Assembly: GCF_000302535.1 (NCBI RefSeq)
Contig: NC_018708.1
Coordinates: 4,774,001 to 4,838,000, forward strand
DNA: 64,000 bases
Reading direction: 5' to 3'
Source: Acidovorax sp. KKS102
GTDB lineage: Bacteria > Pseudomonadota > Gammaproteobacteria > Burkholderiales > Burkholderiaceae_C
The position numbers and the translations under genes are program-made. Below the pieces are notes generated by a model. The model ran no database searches. It was not told the origin of the DNA and saw only the letters and a program-made list of their open reading frames with translations. Below, in pieces: positions 29,634 to 38,249 of the stretch; within the stretch, counting starts at the first letter, position 1; each line of letters starts with the position of its first letter.

Positions 29634-30976
29634 TGCTCCACAGCTTGGGTGGTGGAGGCGTCGTCGGCCACGGCCGCAGCCTGGGCTGCACTGGCCTGTG
29701 CGTTGCGGTTTCCGCCCAGCAACGCGGCACCGATGAAGTCGCCATTGGTGGGCGGGGGCGCGATGATGACCTGGATCTTGTCCGAGAGCTTGTCGGCCAG
29801 CGTCTTCTGGATGAGCAGCGGGTGCTTGGTCACCAGCGCGCCTTCGCGGGCCATTTGCTCGGCGTTGACCTTCCCCACGCGGTCCATGCGGTAGGCCTCG
29901 GCTTCGGCCAGCTTCTGGCGGGCGTCGGCCTCACCATTGGCTTCGATGCGGCGGGCCTGGGCGGCACCTTCGGCAGCTTTGACGCGGGCCACGCGCTCGG
30001 CTTCGGCTTCCAGTTGGCGCTGCTCGATCTGGCGCTGCTTGAAGGGCAGCACATGCTTCATAGCTTCTTCCTGGGCCTTGGCGGCAATGACCTGCTCGCG
30101 GGCGGCGGCTTCGGCGGCCACTTCGCGGCGCACCTTGTCGGCGTTGGCGTCCAGCTCGGTTTCCTTCACGCGCTTGTCTTTCAGCTCCAGCGTGTAGCGC
30201 ATTTTTTCGGAGGCCAGCTCTTCGGCCAGCAGGCTGTCCATGCCCCGGCGGTACTCGGCGGGTAAATCCACCTTGCCAATCTGCAGGCTGCGCAGCGTGA
30301 CGCCATCAGCCGCCAGACGGGCGCGCAGTTCGGTTTCGATGATCTGCGCAATCTCGGCACGTTTGGACGAGAAGATTTCACGCACTGTGTAGCGGGCAAA
30401 CACCTTGTAGACCAGGCCCTGCACGGCAGGCTCGACGATGTCTGCGCCTACGTTGTCGGGCAGGTTGCCAGCCTTCACAGCGGGCGAGTTGGGGTCCAGC
30501 GCATAGCGCACGCTCAGATCCAGCCCCAACGACAGGCCCTCCACCGACTGCAGCGGCGCGCTGCCCGTGGCCTGGCGCATGGCTTCGGGGCGGTAGCTCT
30601 GATCGCGCAGAGAGAACACGCGCACTGTGTGCAGGCCGGGCACCACCCACACGCTGCCATCGCGCCACAAGCTCACCGCGCCGGTGAACTGGTTCAGGCG
30701 CACACCCAGGTCGCCTTGCGCCAGGTGTTGCACGGGCGGGTTGCGGTACACCATCAGACCCGCTGCGGCGACCACGGCACCAGCGGCCAGCCAGCGCACG
30801 GTGCGGGCGGTGGGCAGCAGGTAGGCCCAGTTCAACGGGGCGGCCGACACGGGGCCAGTCGTGGGAGGGATGCCCTGCAGGTCAGCGTCCAGCACGGGCT
30901 CAGTGCCCGCTTCGGGCAAGGGGGTGGAGCGACGGCCCTTCAGGGGCTGCACGATGCGGTTCCAGGTGGCTTTCAT
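29630..30976 (-). CDS. SPFH/band 7 (stomatin-flotillin type) membrane protein
   Basis: The 448-residue protein has one membrane helix (RWLAAGAVVAAAGLMVY, residues about 61-77) after a 60-residue cytoplasmic lead, then an SPFH domain (GDLGVRLNQFTGAVSLWRDG, VWVVPGLHTVRVF, VEGLSLGLDLSVRYAL, FSSKRAEIAQIIETELRARL) and a long Ala/Glu/Arg-rich coiled coil (residues about 260-390). Such proteins oligomerise into membrane rings or microdomains. It is translationally coupled to the SH3-like secreted protein and faces away from a two-component system. The target proteins are unknown. Confidence 0.85.
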   Translation of the reverse strand: MKATWNRIVQPLKGRRSTPLPEAGTEPVLDADLQGIPPTTGPVSAAPLNWAYLLPTARTVRWLAAGAVVAAAGLMVYRNPPVQHLAQGDLGVRLNQFTGAVSLWRDGSVWVVPGLHTVRVFSLRDQSYRPEAMRQATGSAPLQSVEGLSLGLDLSVRYALDPNSPAVKAGNLPDNVGADIVEPAVQGLVYKVFARYTVREIFSSKRAEIAQIIETELRARLAADGVTLRSLQIGKVDLPAEYRRGMDSLLAEELASEKMRYTLELKDKRVKETELDANADKVRREVAAEAAAREQVIAAKAQEEAMKHVLPFKQRQIEQRQLEAEAERVARVKAAEGAAQARRIEANGEADARQKLAEAEAYRMDRVGKVNAEQMAREGALVTKHPLLIQKTLADKLSDKIQVIIAPPPTNGDFIGAALLGGNRNAQASAAQAAAVADDASTTQAVEQ

Positions 30977-31215
30977 GGTGTTTCTCTCTCAGGTTGGTTC
31001 GGTGTTGTTGTCGGTGTCTGAGCAACCAAAATGGCTGACTCATTGAGAACCGATTGTTCGGATCCACCCCGGAAGCAACAACGCAGCGCAGCCCCCAATG
31101 CGCTCACACCGCCCGCACGAACCTTCCGCCCCCGGAAGAAAAACTCACACCGCCCGGCGCGGGCCGCCGGGATAATCCGCCCATCCCACGAACCCCTCCA
31201 CTGCCCGCCCTGCCC

Positions 31216-31914
31216 ATGACCCGCATTGCCGTGATCGAAGACGACCTGCCCACCAGCAACCAGTTGGCAGGGTGGATACGCAGCGCCAAGAGCGGCATCG
31301 TCATCGACCAGTGGTTCACCCGCGACGAGGCCGAGGCCGCGCTGGCCCGCGAGCACTACGACGCGGTGGTGCTGGACATCGAACTGGGCCGCGAGCGCCA
31401 TGCGGGCGTGGCCCTCATCAACGCTATCAACAAGCTGCGCCAGGGCACGCCGGTGCTGGTGGTGTCGGCCATGCCAGCCGCCATTTACCGCAGCATCATG
31501 AAAGCGCTGGACGCGTGGGACTACCTGCAGAAAACCACGTTTGAAGAGGCCGATTTCATCGAGACTTTTCTCGACATCCTGCGCACCACGCAGGCGCAGG
31601 CCCCGGCCAGCACAGCCGCTTCATCGGTGGGCGATGCGCTGGTGCTGGACCCGCTGTGGCAACGCACCCCCACCTGGCGCGGCGAGCGCATCAACCTGCC
31701 ACTGACGGCCCAGCGCATCCTGGCCACGCTGCACCAGCGCAGCGGCGAAGTGGTGTCGTACGACGAACTGTTTGAGGTGGTGAAAAGCGGCCGCAACCGC
31801 GACAACGTGCGCAAGCACGTGAGCACCATCCGCGAGGCGCTGCGTGAAGTCGATCCTGGGTTTGAGGGAATAGAAAACGTGCCCATGCGCGGTTTCCGCT
31901 GGACGGGAAGGTGA
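31216..31914 (+). CDS. DNA-binding response regulator with winged-helix output
   Basis: The 232-residue protein has a receiver domain (VIEDDLPTSNQLAGW; phosphoacceptor Asp in AVVLDIELGRERHAG; a VVSAMP position; and YLQKTTFEEADF with the conserved Lys) and a C-terminal winged-helix domain resembling OmpR-type regulators (RINLPLTAQRILATLHQRSG, VSYDELFEVV, NVRKHVSTIREALREVD, IENVPMRGFRW). The histidine kinase gene 166 bases downstream is its likely partner. A two-hairpin repeat begins just after its stop and may set the ratio of regulator to kinase. Confidence 0.88.
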   Translation: MTRIAVIEDDLPTSNQLAGWIRSAKSGIVIDQWFTRDEAEAALAREHYDAVVLDIELGRERHAGVALINAINKLRQGTPVLVVSAMPAAIYRSIMKALDAWDYLQKTTFEEADFIETFLDILRTTQAQAPASTAASSVGDALVLDPLWQRTPTWRGERINLPLTAQRILATLHQRSGEVVSYDELFEVVKSGRNRDNVRKHVSTIREALREVDPGFEGIENVPMRGFRWTGR

Positions 31915-31916
31915 AC

Positions 31917-32020
31917 ACCCCCCTGAGGCCCTGCGGGCCTTCCCCCCGCTCTCGCATTGCTGCGCAATGCGGGCAGGGGGACGCAGCCAGCGCGGCGGGG
32001 CGGCCCTTGCGCGGCAGCCC
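31917..32020 (+). repeat. CCCCCTGAG two-hairpin repeat, copy 2
   Basis: The element starts three bases after the TGA of the response regulator gene: CCCCCTGAG, stem GGCCC/GGGCC, TTCCCCC, stem CGCATTG/CAATGCG (31953-31971), AGGGGGACG, then GCGGGGCGGCCCTTG. Its skeleton matches 16020-16131 on the minus strand, while both hairpins differ in sequence yet stay paired. Confidence 0.75.
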
Positions 32021-32080
32021 TGGCCTGGGCGGCGCCAGTTTTGGCCGCCCTGCACGGTACTTTCACGCGAGAGGAATTGA

Positions 32081-34294
32081 GTGAAACGCCTACTGCACCC
32101 CGCACTTGAAATATCACGCCTGGAAATGCCCCGCCTAGGCCTGCCAGCATTCCGCCTGCGCATCTTGGTGCGCGGCGTGTTTGTGCTGCTGGCCCTGGCC
32201 ACGGTGGCGCTGAGCGTGGTGGTGCTCAAGGACGAAAAGGAGCGCGCCTGGCAGGCCTACCAGCACGGCTTTGTGCGCAGCCAGGCCGAGGTCATGGCGC
32301 GGCTGCGCCATCCTTCAGGCCAATTGGCCTTGCTCAACGCCAGCCACCTGGGCCAGGGCGTAACGCCGCTGGCGCCGCTGCTGCTGCCCTACGCAGCCAT
32401 CGACTTTGACGACCCGCAAAAATCGCAGCAGGCGGTGGAGATGGCGGGCTGCTCGGTGCAGTATCCCGACGGGGCCTCGGTGTGCGCGGCGATTGGCAAC
32501 AACCCCTATGCAGGTGGCTTCATTTACCTGGTGGGCAGCTTTTATGCGGGCGAGCTGACGCCCCGCGAGCGCGGCGCACTGGTGCCCGCCGAGGCGCACC
32601 GTGCGCGCATCAGCCTGGACATGCGCGGCGCCACCTACCGCTGGATTGCGCCGTACGAAGCCATGCCCCCACAAGGCAGCGCGGCGGTGCGCGGTCGGCT
32701 CACGGGGTTTGTGGACACCGGCGCACCGCAGCTCGATGCCCATGCACGGCCCGTGCGCGACTTTCGTGGCTGGCTGTGGCAAAACGGCCAGTGCCGCGAT
32801 CTGCCGCCTAAGCCCACCAACCAAGCCTCCACGGGCACCTCTGCCGGCGCCCTCACTGGCGAGGCTTCAGCGACGGACTGCCTGCGCCGCACCCACTACT
32901 CGATCCGCCTGCCCGTCGAGCTGTTCCGCGAAGCGCTGTTTCGCAAGGACGAGCCCCTGGTCTGGCCGCCCGAAGACCTGGGGCAAATGCGTGTGCGGGT
33001 CGAGATGCTGGCGCCGGGCGAAGACGCCAGGCCGCTGTTTGACAGCAACGCGCCCGGTGCGCAGTTGGCCGCATCGCTGGGCGACCTCTCGCGCAGCCTG
33101 CTGCCGGGCGAACGGGTGCAGATCCGCAAAATGGGCAGCGACGAGGCCAGTGCCATCACCCTCAAGGGCGTCGAGGTGCAGGCAGAGCCCTCAGCGCCCT
33201 GGCTGCTGCGGCTGATCCGCTGGCTGCCGCTGGAGGCAGCAGGCGTGGGCCCGGCAGCTACGCCACCAGAGGCCCCCACAGGCCTGGACATTCTGGACAC
33301 GCCGACCGGCAACTACGTGGTGAACTTCACCGGCCATCTGCGCGGGGTGGAGCAAGGCCTGGCCGCCGTGGCCACGCGCCTGTCGTGGTACCTGGGCGCC
33401 ATGCTAGGCGCGATTGCGCTGGCGTGGCTGGTGGTGGAGGTGGGCCTGATCCGACGCGTGACCGCCCTCACCCGCCGAGCCGCCGCAGTGTCGTACAACG
33501 TGCAGCCCGGCCACACCGGGCCCCGGCTGGGTGACCTGGACGTGTCCGACCTGCGCGGATCTGACGAGCTGGGCATTCTGGCTGGCGGCCTGGCCGACCT
33601 GCTGCAGCGTGTGAAGGACGACCTGCAACGCGAACAACTGCGCGCCCAGCAAGAGCGCGACATGTGGCACGCCGTGGGGCACGAGATCATGTCGCCCCTG
33701 CAGTCGCTGATGGCGCTGAACGGCCCGCAAGACCCCGGCCACCGCTACGTGCAGCGCATGCAGCAAGCCATCCACGTGCTCTACGGCACGGCATCGCCCG
33801 CCGAGGCGCTGCAGGCCGCCGATGTGCCCGAGGGGCGGCTGGACCTGGACGCCTTCTTGCGCAACGTGGCCAATAACGCACACTTTGCGGGCATTCTGGA
33901 TGTGGTGTATGCCCCGGGTTCGAACAACTCAAGCCCGGTGATCGTGCGCGCCGACGAGTTTGCACTCGAAGACGTGGTGACCCATATCTTGCGCAATGCC
34001 GACCGCTACCGCCCCGCAGGCAGCCCGATCACACTGACGCTCACAGCATCAGAATCCACCGCCAGTGCCACGCTGCACAACCAGGGATCGACGATTGCCG
34101 AAGACCTGCTGGAGCGGATTTTTGAACTGGGTGTGTCCGACCCCAGCAGCCCCACCCCGTTGGGCGAAGGCGAACACCGGGGCCAGGGGCTGTTCGTGGC
34201 CAAGACCTACATGGCCAAGATGGGCGGCACTATCAACGCCCGCAACACCGAGGGGGGTGTGGCATTCGTGCTCACCTTCCAGCGGCTGGGCTGA
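32081..34294 (+). CDS. Membrane sensor histidine kinase with large periplasmic domain
   Basis: The 737-residue protein starts at a GTG with GAGAGG upstream. Two membrane helices (about residues 30-48, GVFVLLALATVALSVVV, and about 430-452, LSWYLGAMLGAIALAWLVV) bracket a roughly 380-residue periplasmic region with several cysteines (AGCSVQYPDGASVC, NGQCRDL, TDCLRR) that I do not recognise. The phosphoacceptor is His534 in HAVGHEIMSPLQSL; the N box is VTHILRNADRY; the D-box position reads LHNQGSTI rather than DxGxG; and HRGQGLFVAKTYMAKMGG is the G2-like motif. It probably pairs with the regulator upstream. Confidence 0.88.
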   Translation: MKRLLHPALEISRLEMPRLGLPAFRLRILVRGVFVLLALATVALSVVVLKDEKERAWQAYQHGFVRSQAEVMARLRHPSGQLALLNASHLGQGVTPLAPLLLPYAAIDFDDPQKSQQAVEMAGCSVQYPDGASVCAAIGNNPYAGGFIYLVGSFYAGELTPRERGALVPAEAHRARISLDMRGATYRWIAPYEAMPPQGSAAVRGRLTGFVDTGAPQLDAHARPVRDFRGWLWQNGQCRDLPPKPTNQASTGTSAGALTGEASATDCLRRTHYSIRLPVELFREALFRKDEPLVWPPEDLGQMRVRVEMLAPGEDARPLFDSNAPGAQLAASLGDLSRSLLPGERVQIRKMGSDEASAITLKGVEVQAEPSAPWLLRLIRWLPLEAAGVGPAATPPEAPTGLDILDTPTGNYVVNFTGHLRGVEQGLAAVATRLSWYLGAMLGAIALAWLVVEVGLIRRVTALTRRAAAVSYNVQPGHTGPRLGDLDVSDLRGSDELGILAGGLADLLQRVKDDLQREQLRAQQERDMWHAVGHEIMSPLQSLMALNGPQDPGHRYVQRMQQAIHVLYGTASPAEALQAADVPEGRLDLDAFLRNVANNAHFAGILDVVYAPGSNNSSPVIVRADEFALEDVVTHILRNADRYRPAGSPITLTLTASESTASATLHNQGSTIAEDLLERIFELGVSDPSSPTPLGEGEHRGQGLFVAKTYMAKMGGTINARNTEGGVAFVLTFQRLG

Positions 34295-34422
34295 CGCGGG
34301 GCGCAGAAAAACACACCCCAGGCGGACAGGGAGGCTGCGCGCCGTCCGACAAGGCGTTGCAGGGTGGAGCGCTACGCTGCGATCACGCCTTCGGGCAATG
34401 ACCACAACAAGGAGTCCTTCCC

Positions 34423-34821
34423 ATGAAACGTCCCGGCTTTTTGCCCTCCGCACCGCTGTCTTTGGCACTGGCCAGCGCTTTGTTCACCGCCAGTACCCTG
34501 GCCATGGCACAGCCATCGCCCGCCGCAGATGCCCACGCACGCTACGAGCAGGAGCGTCAGAAATGCATGACCAACAATACCCAGGATTCGCTCGCCACCT
34601 GCCTGCGCGAGGCGGGAGCCGCCCAGGACGCAGCACGCAAGGGCCAGCTCAGCAGCCCGGGGCCACGGGCAGCTGGCAACGCCACGCAGCGTTGCTCCGC
34701 CTTTCAGAATGCCGACGAGCAGGCCGAGTGCGTGCGCCGTGTACAGGGCCCCGCCAGCGGATCGGTATCCGCAGGCGGTGTGCTGCGAGAGTCCGTCACC
34801 ACCACCGTGGTGCCGCAGTAA
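34423..34821 (+). CDS. Small secreted protein with two CX11C repeats
   Basis: The 132-residue product has a signal peptide (LALASALFTASTLAMAQP) and two similar cysteine units: KCMTNNTQDSLATCLREAG and RCSAFQNADEQAECVRRV, each a Cys-X11-Cys followed by Leu/Val-Arg. Each could form a disulfide-closed helical hairpin in the periplasm. AAGGAGTCC lies about nine bases before the ATG. No function is known to me. Its TAA stop is the first base-pair contact of a 114-bp repeat copy. Confidence 0.7.
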   Translation: MKRPGFLPSAPLSLALASALFTASTLAMAQPSPAADAHARYEQERQKCMTNNTQDSLATCLREAGAAQDAARKGQLSSPGPRAAGNATQRCSAFQNADEQAECVRRVQGPASGSVSAGGVLRESVTTTVVPQ

Positions 34822-34934
34822 GAGCGGCTAACAAAACTCTTCTGGCGTCGTTGCTGTGTCTTGTCGTACTGCTCGTACTGCCTGCGACACAGCGCCTAGC
34901 CAGAACCGCTTCGCTGAGTTTTGTTAGCCGCTCT
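34821..34934 (+). repeat. 114-bp stop-adjacent repeat, copy B
   Basis: AGAGCGGCTAACAAAACTC at 34821-34839 is mirrored by GAGTTTTGTTAGCCGCTCT at 34916-34934, and the inner sequence also contains CGTACTGCTCGTACTG. It matches the reverse complement of 3422-3535 at 108 of 114 positions. The first base is the last base of the TAA of the upstream secreted-protein gene. It separates that gene from the convergent rpe. Confidence 0.85.
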
Positions 34935-34957
34935 AAACAGACTCCCTGGGCGCGTGA

Positions 34958-35638
34958 TCAGCCCAGTTGCACGCGCATGGCGTTGATCACGCCCTGGTAG
35001 TCGGGCTTGCCGAAGATGGCGCTGCCCGCCACAAACGTATCGGCTCCGGCATCGGCCACACGGCGGATGTTGTCGGTCTTGATGCCGCCGTCCACTTCCA
35101 GGCGGATGTCTTTGCCCGAGGCGTCGATGCGCTTGCGCACGGCTTCGATCTTGCGCAGGGCTGAGTCAATGAAGCTCTGGCCGCCAAAGCCGGGGTTCAC
35201 GCTCATGATCAGGATGAGGTCGATGTCGTCGATCACCCAGTCCAGCACATCCAGAGGCTCAGCCGGGTTGAACACCAGGCCGGGTTTGACGCCCTTGGAA
35301 CGGATGGCCTGGATGCTGCGGTGCACGTGGCCCGAGGCATCGGGGTGAAAGCTGATGTAGTCCGCCCCCGCGTCGGCAAACGCAGCGGCCAGAGCGTCCA
35401 CCGGCTGGATCATCAGGTGCACGTCAATCGGCACGGCCGCGCCCGCAGGCGTTTTGGCGTGGGGCTTCAGGGCTTGGCAGACCATGGGGCCAAACGTCAG
35501 GTTGGGCACGTAATGGTTGTCCATCACGTCGAAATGGATCCAGTCGGCGCCAGCGGCAATGACATTGCGCACTTCTTCGCCCAGGCGGGCAAAATCGGCA
35601 GAGAGGATGGAGGGGGCGATTCGGAATGTGCGGCTCAT
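34958..35638 (-). CDS. rpe: Ribulose-phosphate 3-epimerase
   Basis: Rpe interconverts ribulose 5-phosphate and xylulose 5-phosphate in the pentose phosphate and Calvin cycles. The 226-residue barrel shows [35 protein letters not shown] with metal-binding and catalytic Asp, VDVHLM-type [26 protein letters not shown] and [12 protein letters not shown]. It begins 6 bases after a GACAAT element, so its message may lack a leader. Its 3' end converges on a 114-bp repeat. Confidence 0.96.
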   Translation of the reverse strand: MSRTFRIAPSILSADFARLGEEVRNVIAAGADWIHFDVMDNHYVPNLTFGPMVCQALKPHAKTPAGAAVPIDVHLMIQPVDALAAAFADAGADYISFHPDASGHVHRSIQAIRSKGVKPGLVFNPAEPLDVLDWVIDDIDLILIMSVNPGFGGQSFIDSALRKIEAVRKRIDASGKDIRLEVDGGIKTDNIRRVADAGADTFVAGSAIFGKPDYQGVINAMRVQLG

Positions 35639-35644
35639 CCCCCG

Positions 35645-35650
35645 ATTGTC
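35645..35650 (-). promoter_or_regulatory. Candidate -10 element directly before rpe
   Basis: GACAAT on the minus strand is followed by CGGGGG and then the rpe ATG. A start about seven bases after the -10 would fall on the ATG itself. The identical ACAATCGGGG arrangement precedes thiL. No good -35 is visible. Confidence 0.4.
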
Positions 35651-35727
35651 GCAAAGCGCAGAACCCCTGGGGTTTTTGGCGCCCGGCAGTGACCCACATG
35701 CAGGGCCGCACGGTTACCATGCGGCCC

Positions 35728-36135
35728 ATGCCAAAGTACCAGTTTGACGTGGAAGTGCTGCCCGAATACCTGCCCGAGCAGTCTGCGCCGGACACGGGGG
35801 TGTTCAGCTTCGCGTACACCATCACCATCACCAATGCGGGCGATGCACCCGGCCAGCTGATCTCGCGGCACTGGATCATCAGTGACGCGCGCGGCCACAC
35901 CGAAGAGGTCAAGGGCCTGGGCGTGGTGGGACAGCAGCCCCTGCTCAAGCCCGGGGAGTCGTTCCAGTACACCAGCGGCTGCCGCCTGCGTACATCCAGC
36001 GGCACGATGCACGGCACCTTCCATTGTGTGGCCGAGGACGGCGAGCCGTTTGACACGCCCGTGCCCCTGTTTGTGCTGGAGGCGATTAGCCACGGCCCGT
36101 CGGGCGAACCCCTGAGTGGCCGGGTGCTGCATTGA
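35728..36135 (+). CDS. apaG: ApaG/CorD-type protein
   Basis: ApaG proteins are small immunoglobulin-like beta-sandwich proteins linked to cobalt and magnesium resistance and to metabolism of diadenosine tetraphosphate. The 135-residue product matches throughout: VFSFAYTITITNAGD, LISRHWIISDARGHTEEV, GVVGQQPLLKPGESFQYTSG, and GTMHGTFHCVAEDG. ATG 35728 and ATG 35719 are both possible starts; I chose 35728 because the conserved region begins right after it. It diverges from rpe. Confidence 0.92.
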   Translation: MPKYQFDVEVLPEYLPEQSAPDTGVFSFAYTITITNAGDAPGQLISRHWIISDARGHTEEVKGLGVVGQQPLLKPGESFQYTSGCRLRTSSGTMHGTFHCVAEDGEPFDTPVPLFVLEAISHGPSGEPLSGRVLH

Positions 36136-36223
36136 AGAACCATTCCCACAGCCCCCACGCTCACCCTTCCGTGGGGCCGCTTCCCATTGGAGGAGCTGCT
36201 TTGCTGCTGAGAGCAGTCCGACC

Positions 36224-38242
36224 ATGAAAAATTCCGCCGAGCCCAAAGACCTCGCCGGCCTGCTGGCCGCACTGGAGCCAACCGCCGATCTGGCCCATCG
36301 CCACCTGTGGCTGATCTATCTGCTGAACTGGGTGCGCGGCAAGCGGGATTCCGTCCCTGCCGCTGTGGGGCGGGTGCAGCTGTTCGTGGAGGCGGTTGCA
36401 GCGCGCCCCGATATTCAGGTGCGGCTGCGTGCCTGGTGGGCGACGCTGGTAGACCAGGTGGACATCACCACATTGCTCGCAGACTTTGGCTTTGCGCCCC
36501 GCACCGCCCTGGTGAGCGAGATCGCCGAGCGCCTGCGCACCAAGCTGTTGCCCGGCAGCCCCGAGACCATCGATGCGTCCGAACTGTTCATGCTGGCGTT
36601 GCCCAGCGCGTTCGACGCGCAATGGCTGGCCGCACTGGATGAAGCCACCCTGAACCGCCTGGTGATGCTGCTGGCCCAGGACAACGCCGACGAGCGCGCT
36701 GGCGGCGCCACGCGCTGGCACCGGGCGCTGCTCGATGCCATCACCTACTGTGCAGGGCAGATTCTTTCGACCGGTTTTGCACCCGAACTCCGGCTGCGCA
36801 TGAACGAATCTGCGCGCGACGCACAGCCCTTCCATGCGCTCATCCGCGATGTGGAAAGCCTGCGCGTGGAAGTGCTGCACGCCCTGCGCACCCCCGACCG
36901 GCTCAACGAAACCGCCCAACGCCTGCGCGAGCGGCTGGAGTCGTGCCGTGCCGCAGCCGCCACGGTGTACACGCACTTCGAGGACAACGGCATCTCTGTG
37001 GGCCTGGTCTTTCGCCTGCGCCAGTTGCGCGAGCGCATCTTGCGCGTGCGCGTGCTGCTCGACTGCCTGCTGTCCGCGCAGCCCGCCGTCACTGCGGCGC
37101 AGCTCATGGCACAGCTGGTGATGGTGGGGCAGGAGCGGCGCAGCCTGCGCGCGCTGCTGGCCTCCAACTCCTCCCTGCTAGCAGCCAAGGTGGCCGAGCG
37201 CAGCGCCGAAACGGGCGAGCACTACATCACCCGCACCAGCGCCGAATACCGTTCCATGCTGCGCAAGGCGGCGGGGGGCGGGGCGCTGATGGCCTTCACC
37301 ACCCTGATCAAGTTTGGCCTGTATGCGCTGGCGCTCTCGGCCTTCTGGGGCGGCTTCATGGCGGGCATCAACTATGCCGTGAGCTTTGTGCTGATCCAGT
37401 TGCTGCACTTCACGGTGGCCACCAAACAACCGGCCATGACCGCGCCCGCCATGGCGGCCAAGCTCAAGGAGCTGGGCACCGGCGACGCCATCGAGTCGTT
37501 CGTGGACGAGATCACGCACCTGGTGCGCTCGCAGGTCGCCGCGGTGCTGGGCAACGTACTGGTGGTGTTCCCGGCAGTGCTGGGGCTGGCCGCGTTGATT
37601 GCACTGGCCACCGGCCACCCGGCCATCAGCGAGAAGCAGGCCGAGCATGTGTTCGAGTCCCTGCACCTGCTGGGGCCGTCGCTGTTCTTTGCCGCGTTCA
37701 CCGGGGTACTGCTGTTCGCGTCCAGCATCATCGCGGGCTGGACGGAGAACTGGTTTGTGCTGCACCGCATGGACTCGGCCCTGCACTACAACCCCCGCAT
37801 CACCGGGCTGCTGGGCGCCGAGCGCGCTGCGCGCTGGGCGCGCTTCCTGCGCGAGAACCTGTCGGGCTTTGCGGCCAACATCTCGCTGGGCTTCATGCTC
37901 GGCCTGGTACCCGCGTTTGCTGCGTTCTTCGGGCTGGGGCTGGATGTGCGTCACGTCACCCTGTCCACCGGGCAGATGGCGGCCGCCAGCGCCACACTGG
38001 GGCTGCAGGTGCTGCAGATGCCAGCGTTCTGGTGGGCCATGGCCTCGCTGCCTTTCCTGGGTGCGTTGAACGTGTCGGTGAGCTTCTACCTGGCCTTCAG
38101 CCTAGCACTGCGCGCGCAGAACGTGAGCGGTGTGGACCGCGCACGCATCTATGCCGCCATCCGCGCCCGCCTGCGCACCGCGCCCCTGAGTTTTTTTGTA
38201 CCCGAGCGACAGCGCCCGGTGCCCACACCGGCACAGGGTTGA
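36224..38242 (+). CDS. Gcr-family polytopic membrane protein (annotated elsewhere as site-specific recombinase)
   Basis: The 672-residue protein resembles the family named after gonococcal gcr. The N-terminal 380 residues are soluble and helical (LLIYLLNWVRGKRDSVPAA-like start, RLNETAQRLRERLESCRAAA). The C-terminal half has several clear membrane helices (ALMAFTTLIKFGLYALALSA, VLGNVLVVFPAVLGLAALIA, LFFAAFTGVLLFASSIIAGW, ISLGFMLGLVPAFAAFFGLG). I see neither the Arg-His-Arg-Tyr set of tyrosine recombinases nor a serine-recombinase motif, so the family name is probably misleading. It lies 88 bases after apaG. Confidence 0.75.
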   Translation: MKNSAEPKDLAGLLAALEPTADLAHRHLWLIYLLNWVRGKRDSVPAAVGRVQLFVEAVAARPDIQVRLRAWWATLVDQVDITTLLADFGFAPRTALVSEIAERLRTKLLPGSPETIDASELFMLALPSAFDAQWLAALDEATLNRLVMLLAQDNADERAGGATRWHRALLDAITYCAGQILSTGFAPELRLRMNESARDAQPFHALIRDVESLRVEVLHALRTPDRLNETAQRLRERLESCRAAAATVYTHFEDNGISVGLVFRLRQLRERILRVRVLLDCLLSAQPAVTAAQLMAQLVMVGQERRSLRALLASNSSLLAAKVAERSAETGEHYITRTSAEYRSMLRKAAGGGALMAFTTLIKFGLYALALSAFWGGFMAGINYAVSFVLIQLLHFTVATKQPAMTAPAMAAKLKELGTGDAIESFVDEITHLVRSQVAAVLGNVLVVFPAVLGLAALIALATGHPAISEKQAEHVFESLHLLGPSLFFAAFTGVLLFASSIIAGWTENWFVLHRMDSALHYNPRITGLLGAERAARWARFLRENLSGFAANISLGFMLGLVPAFAAFFGLGLDVRHVTLSTGQMAAASATLGLQVLQMPAFWWAMASLPFLGALNVSVSFYLAFSLALRAQNVSGVDRARIYAAIRARLRTAPLSFFVPERQRPVPTPAQG

Positions 38243-38249
38243 CGCGCCA

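Noticed and set aside
36136..36223. Possible third CCCCCTGAG-type repeat between apaG and the Gcr-family gene
   Set aside because: CCCCCAC and GTGGGG are present and can pair, but TGAG, TTCCCCC and GGGGACG landmarks are missing, so I do not assign it to the family.
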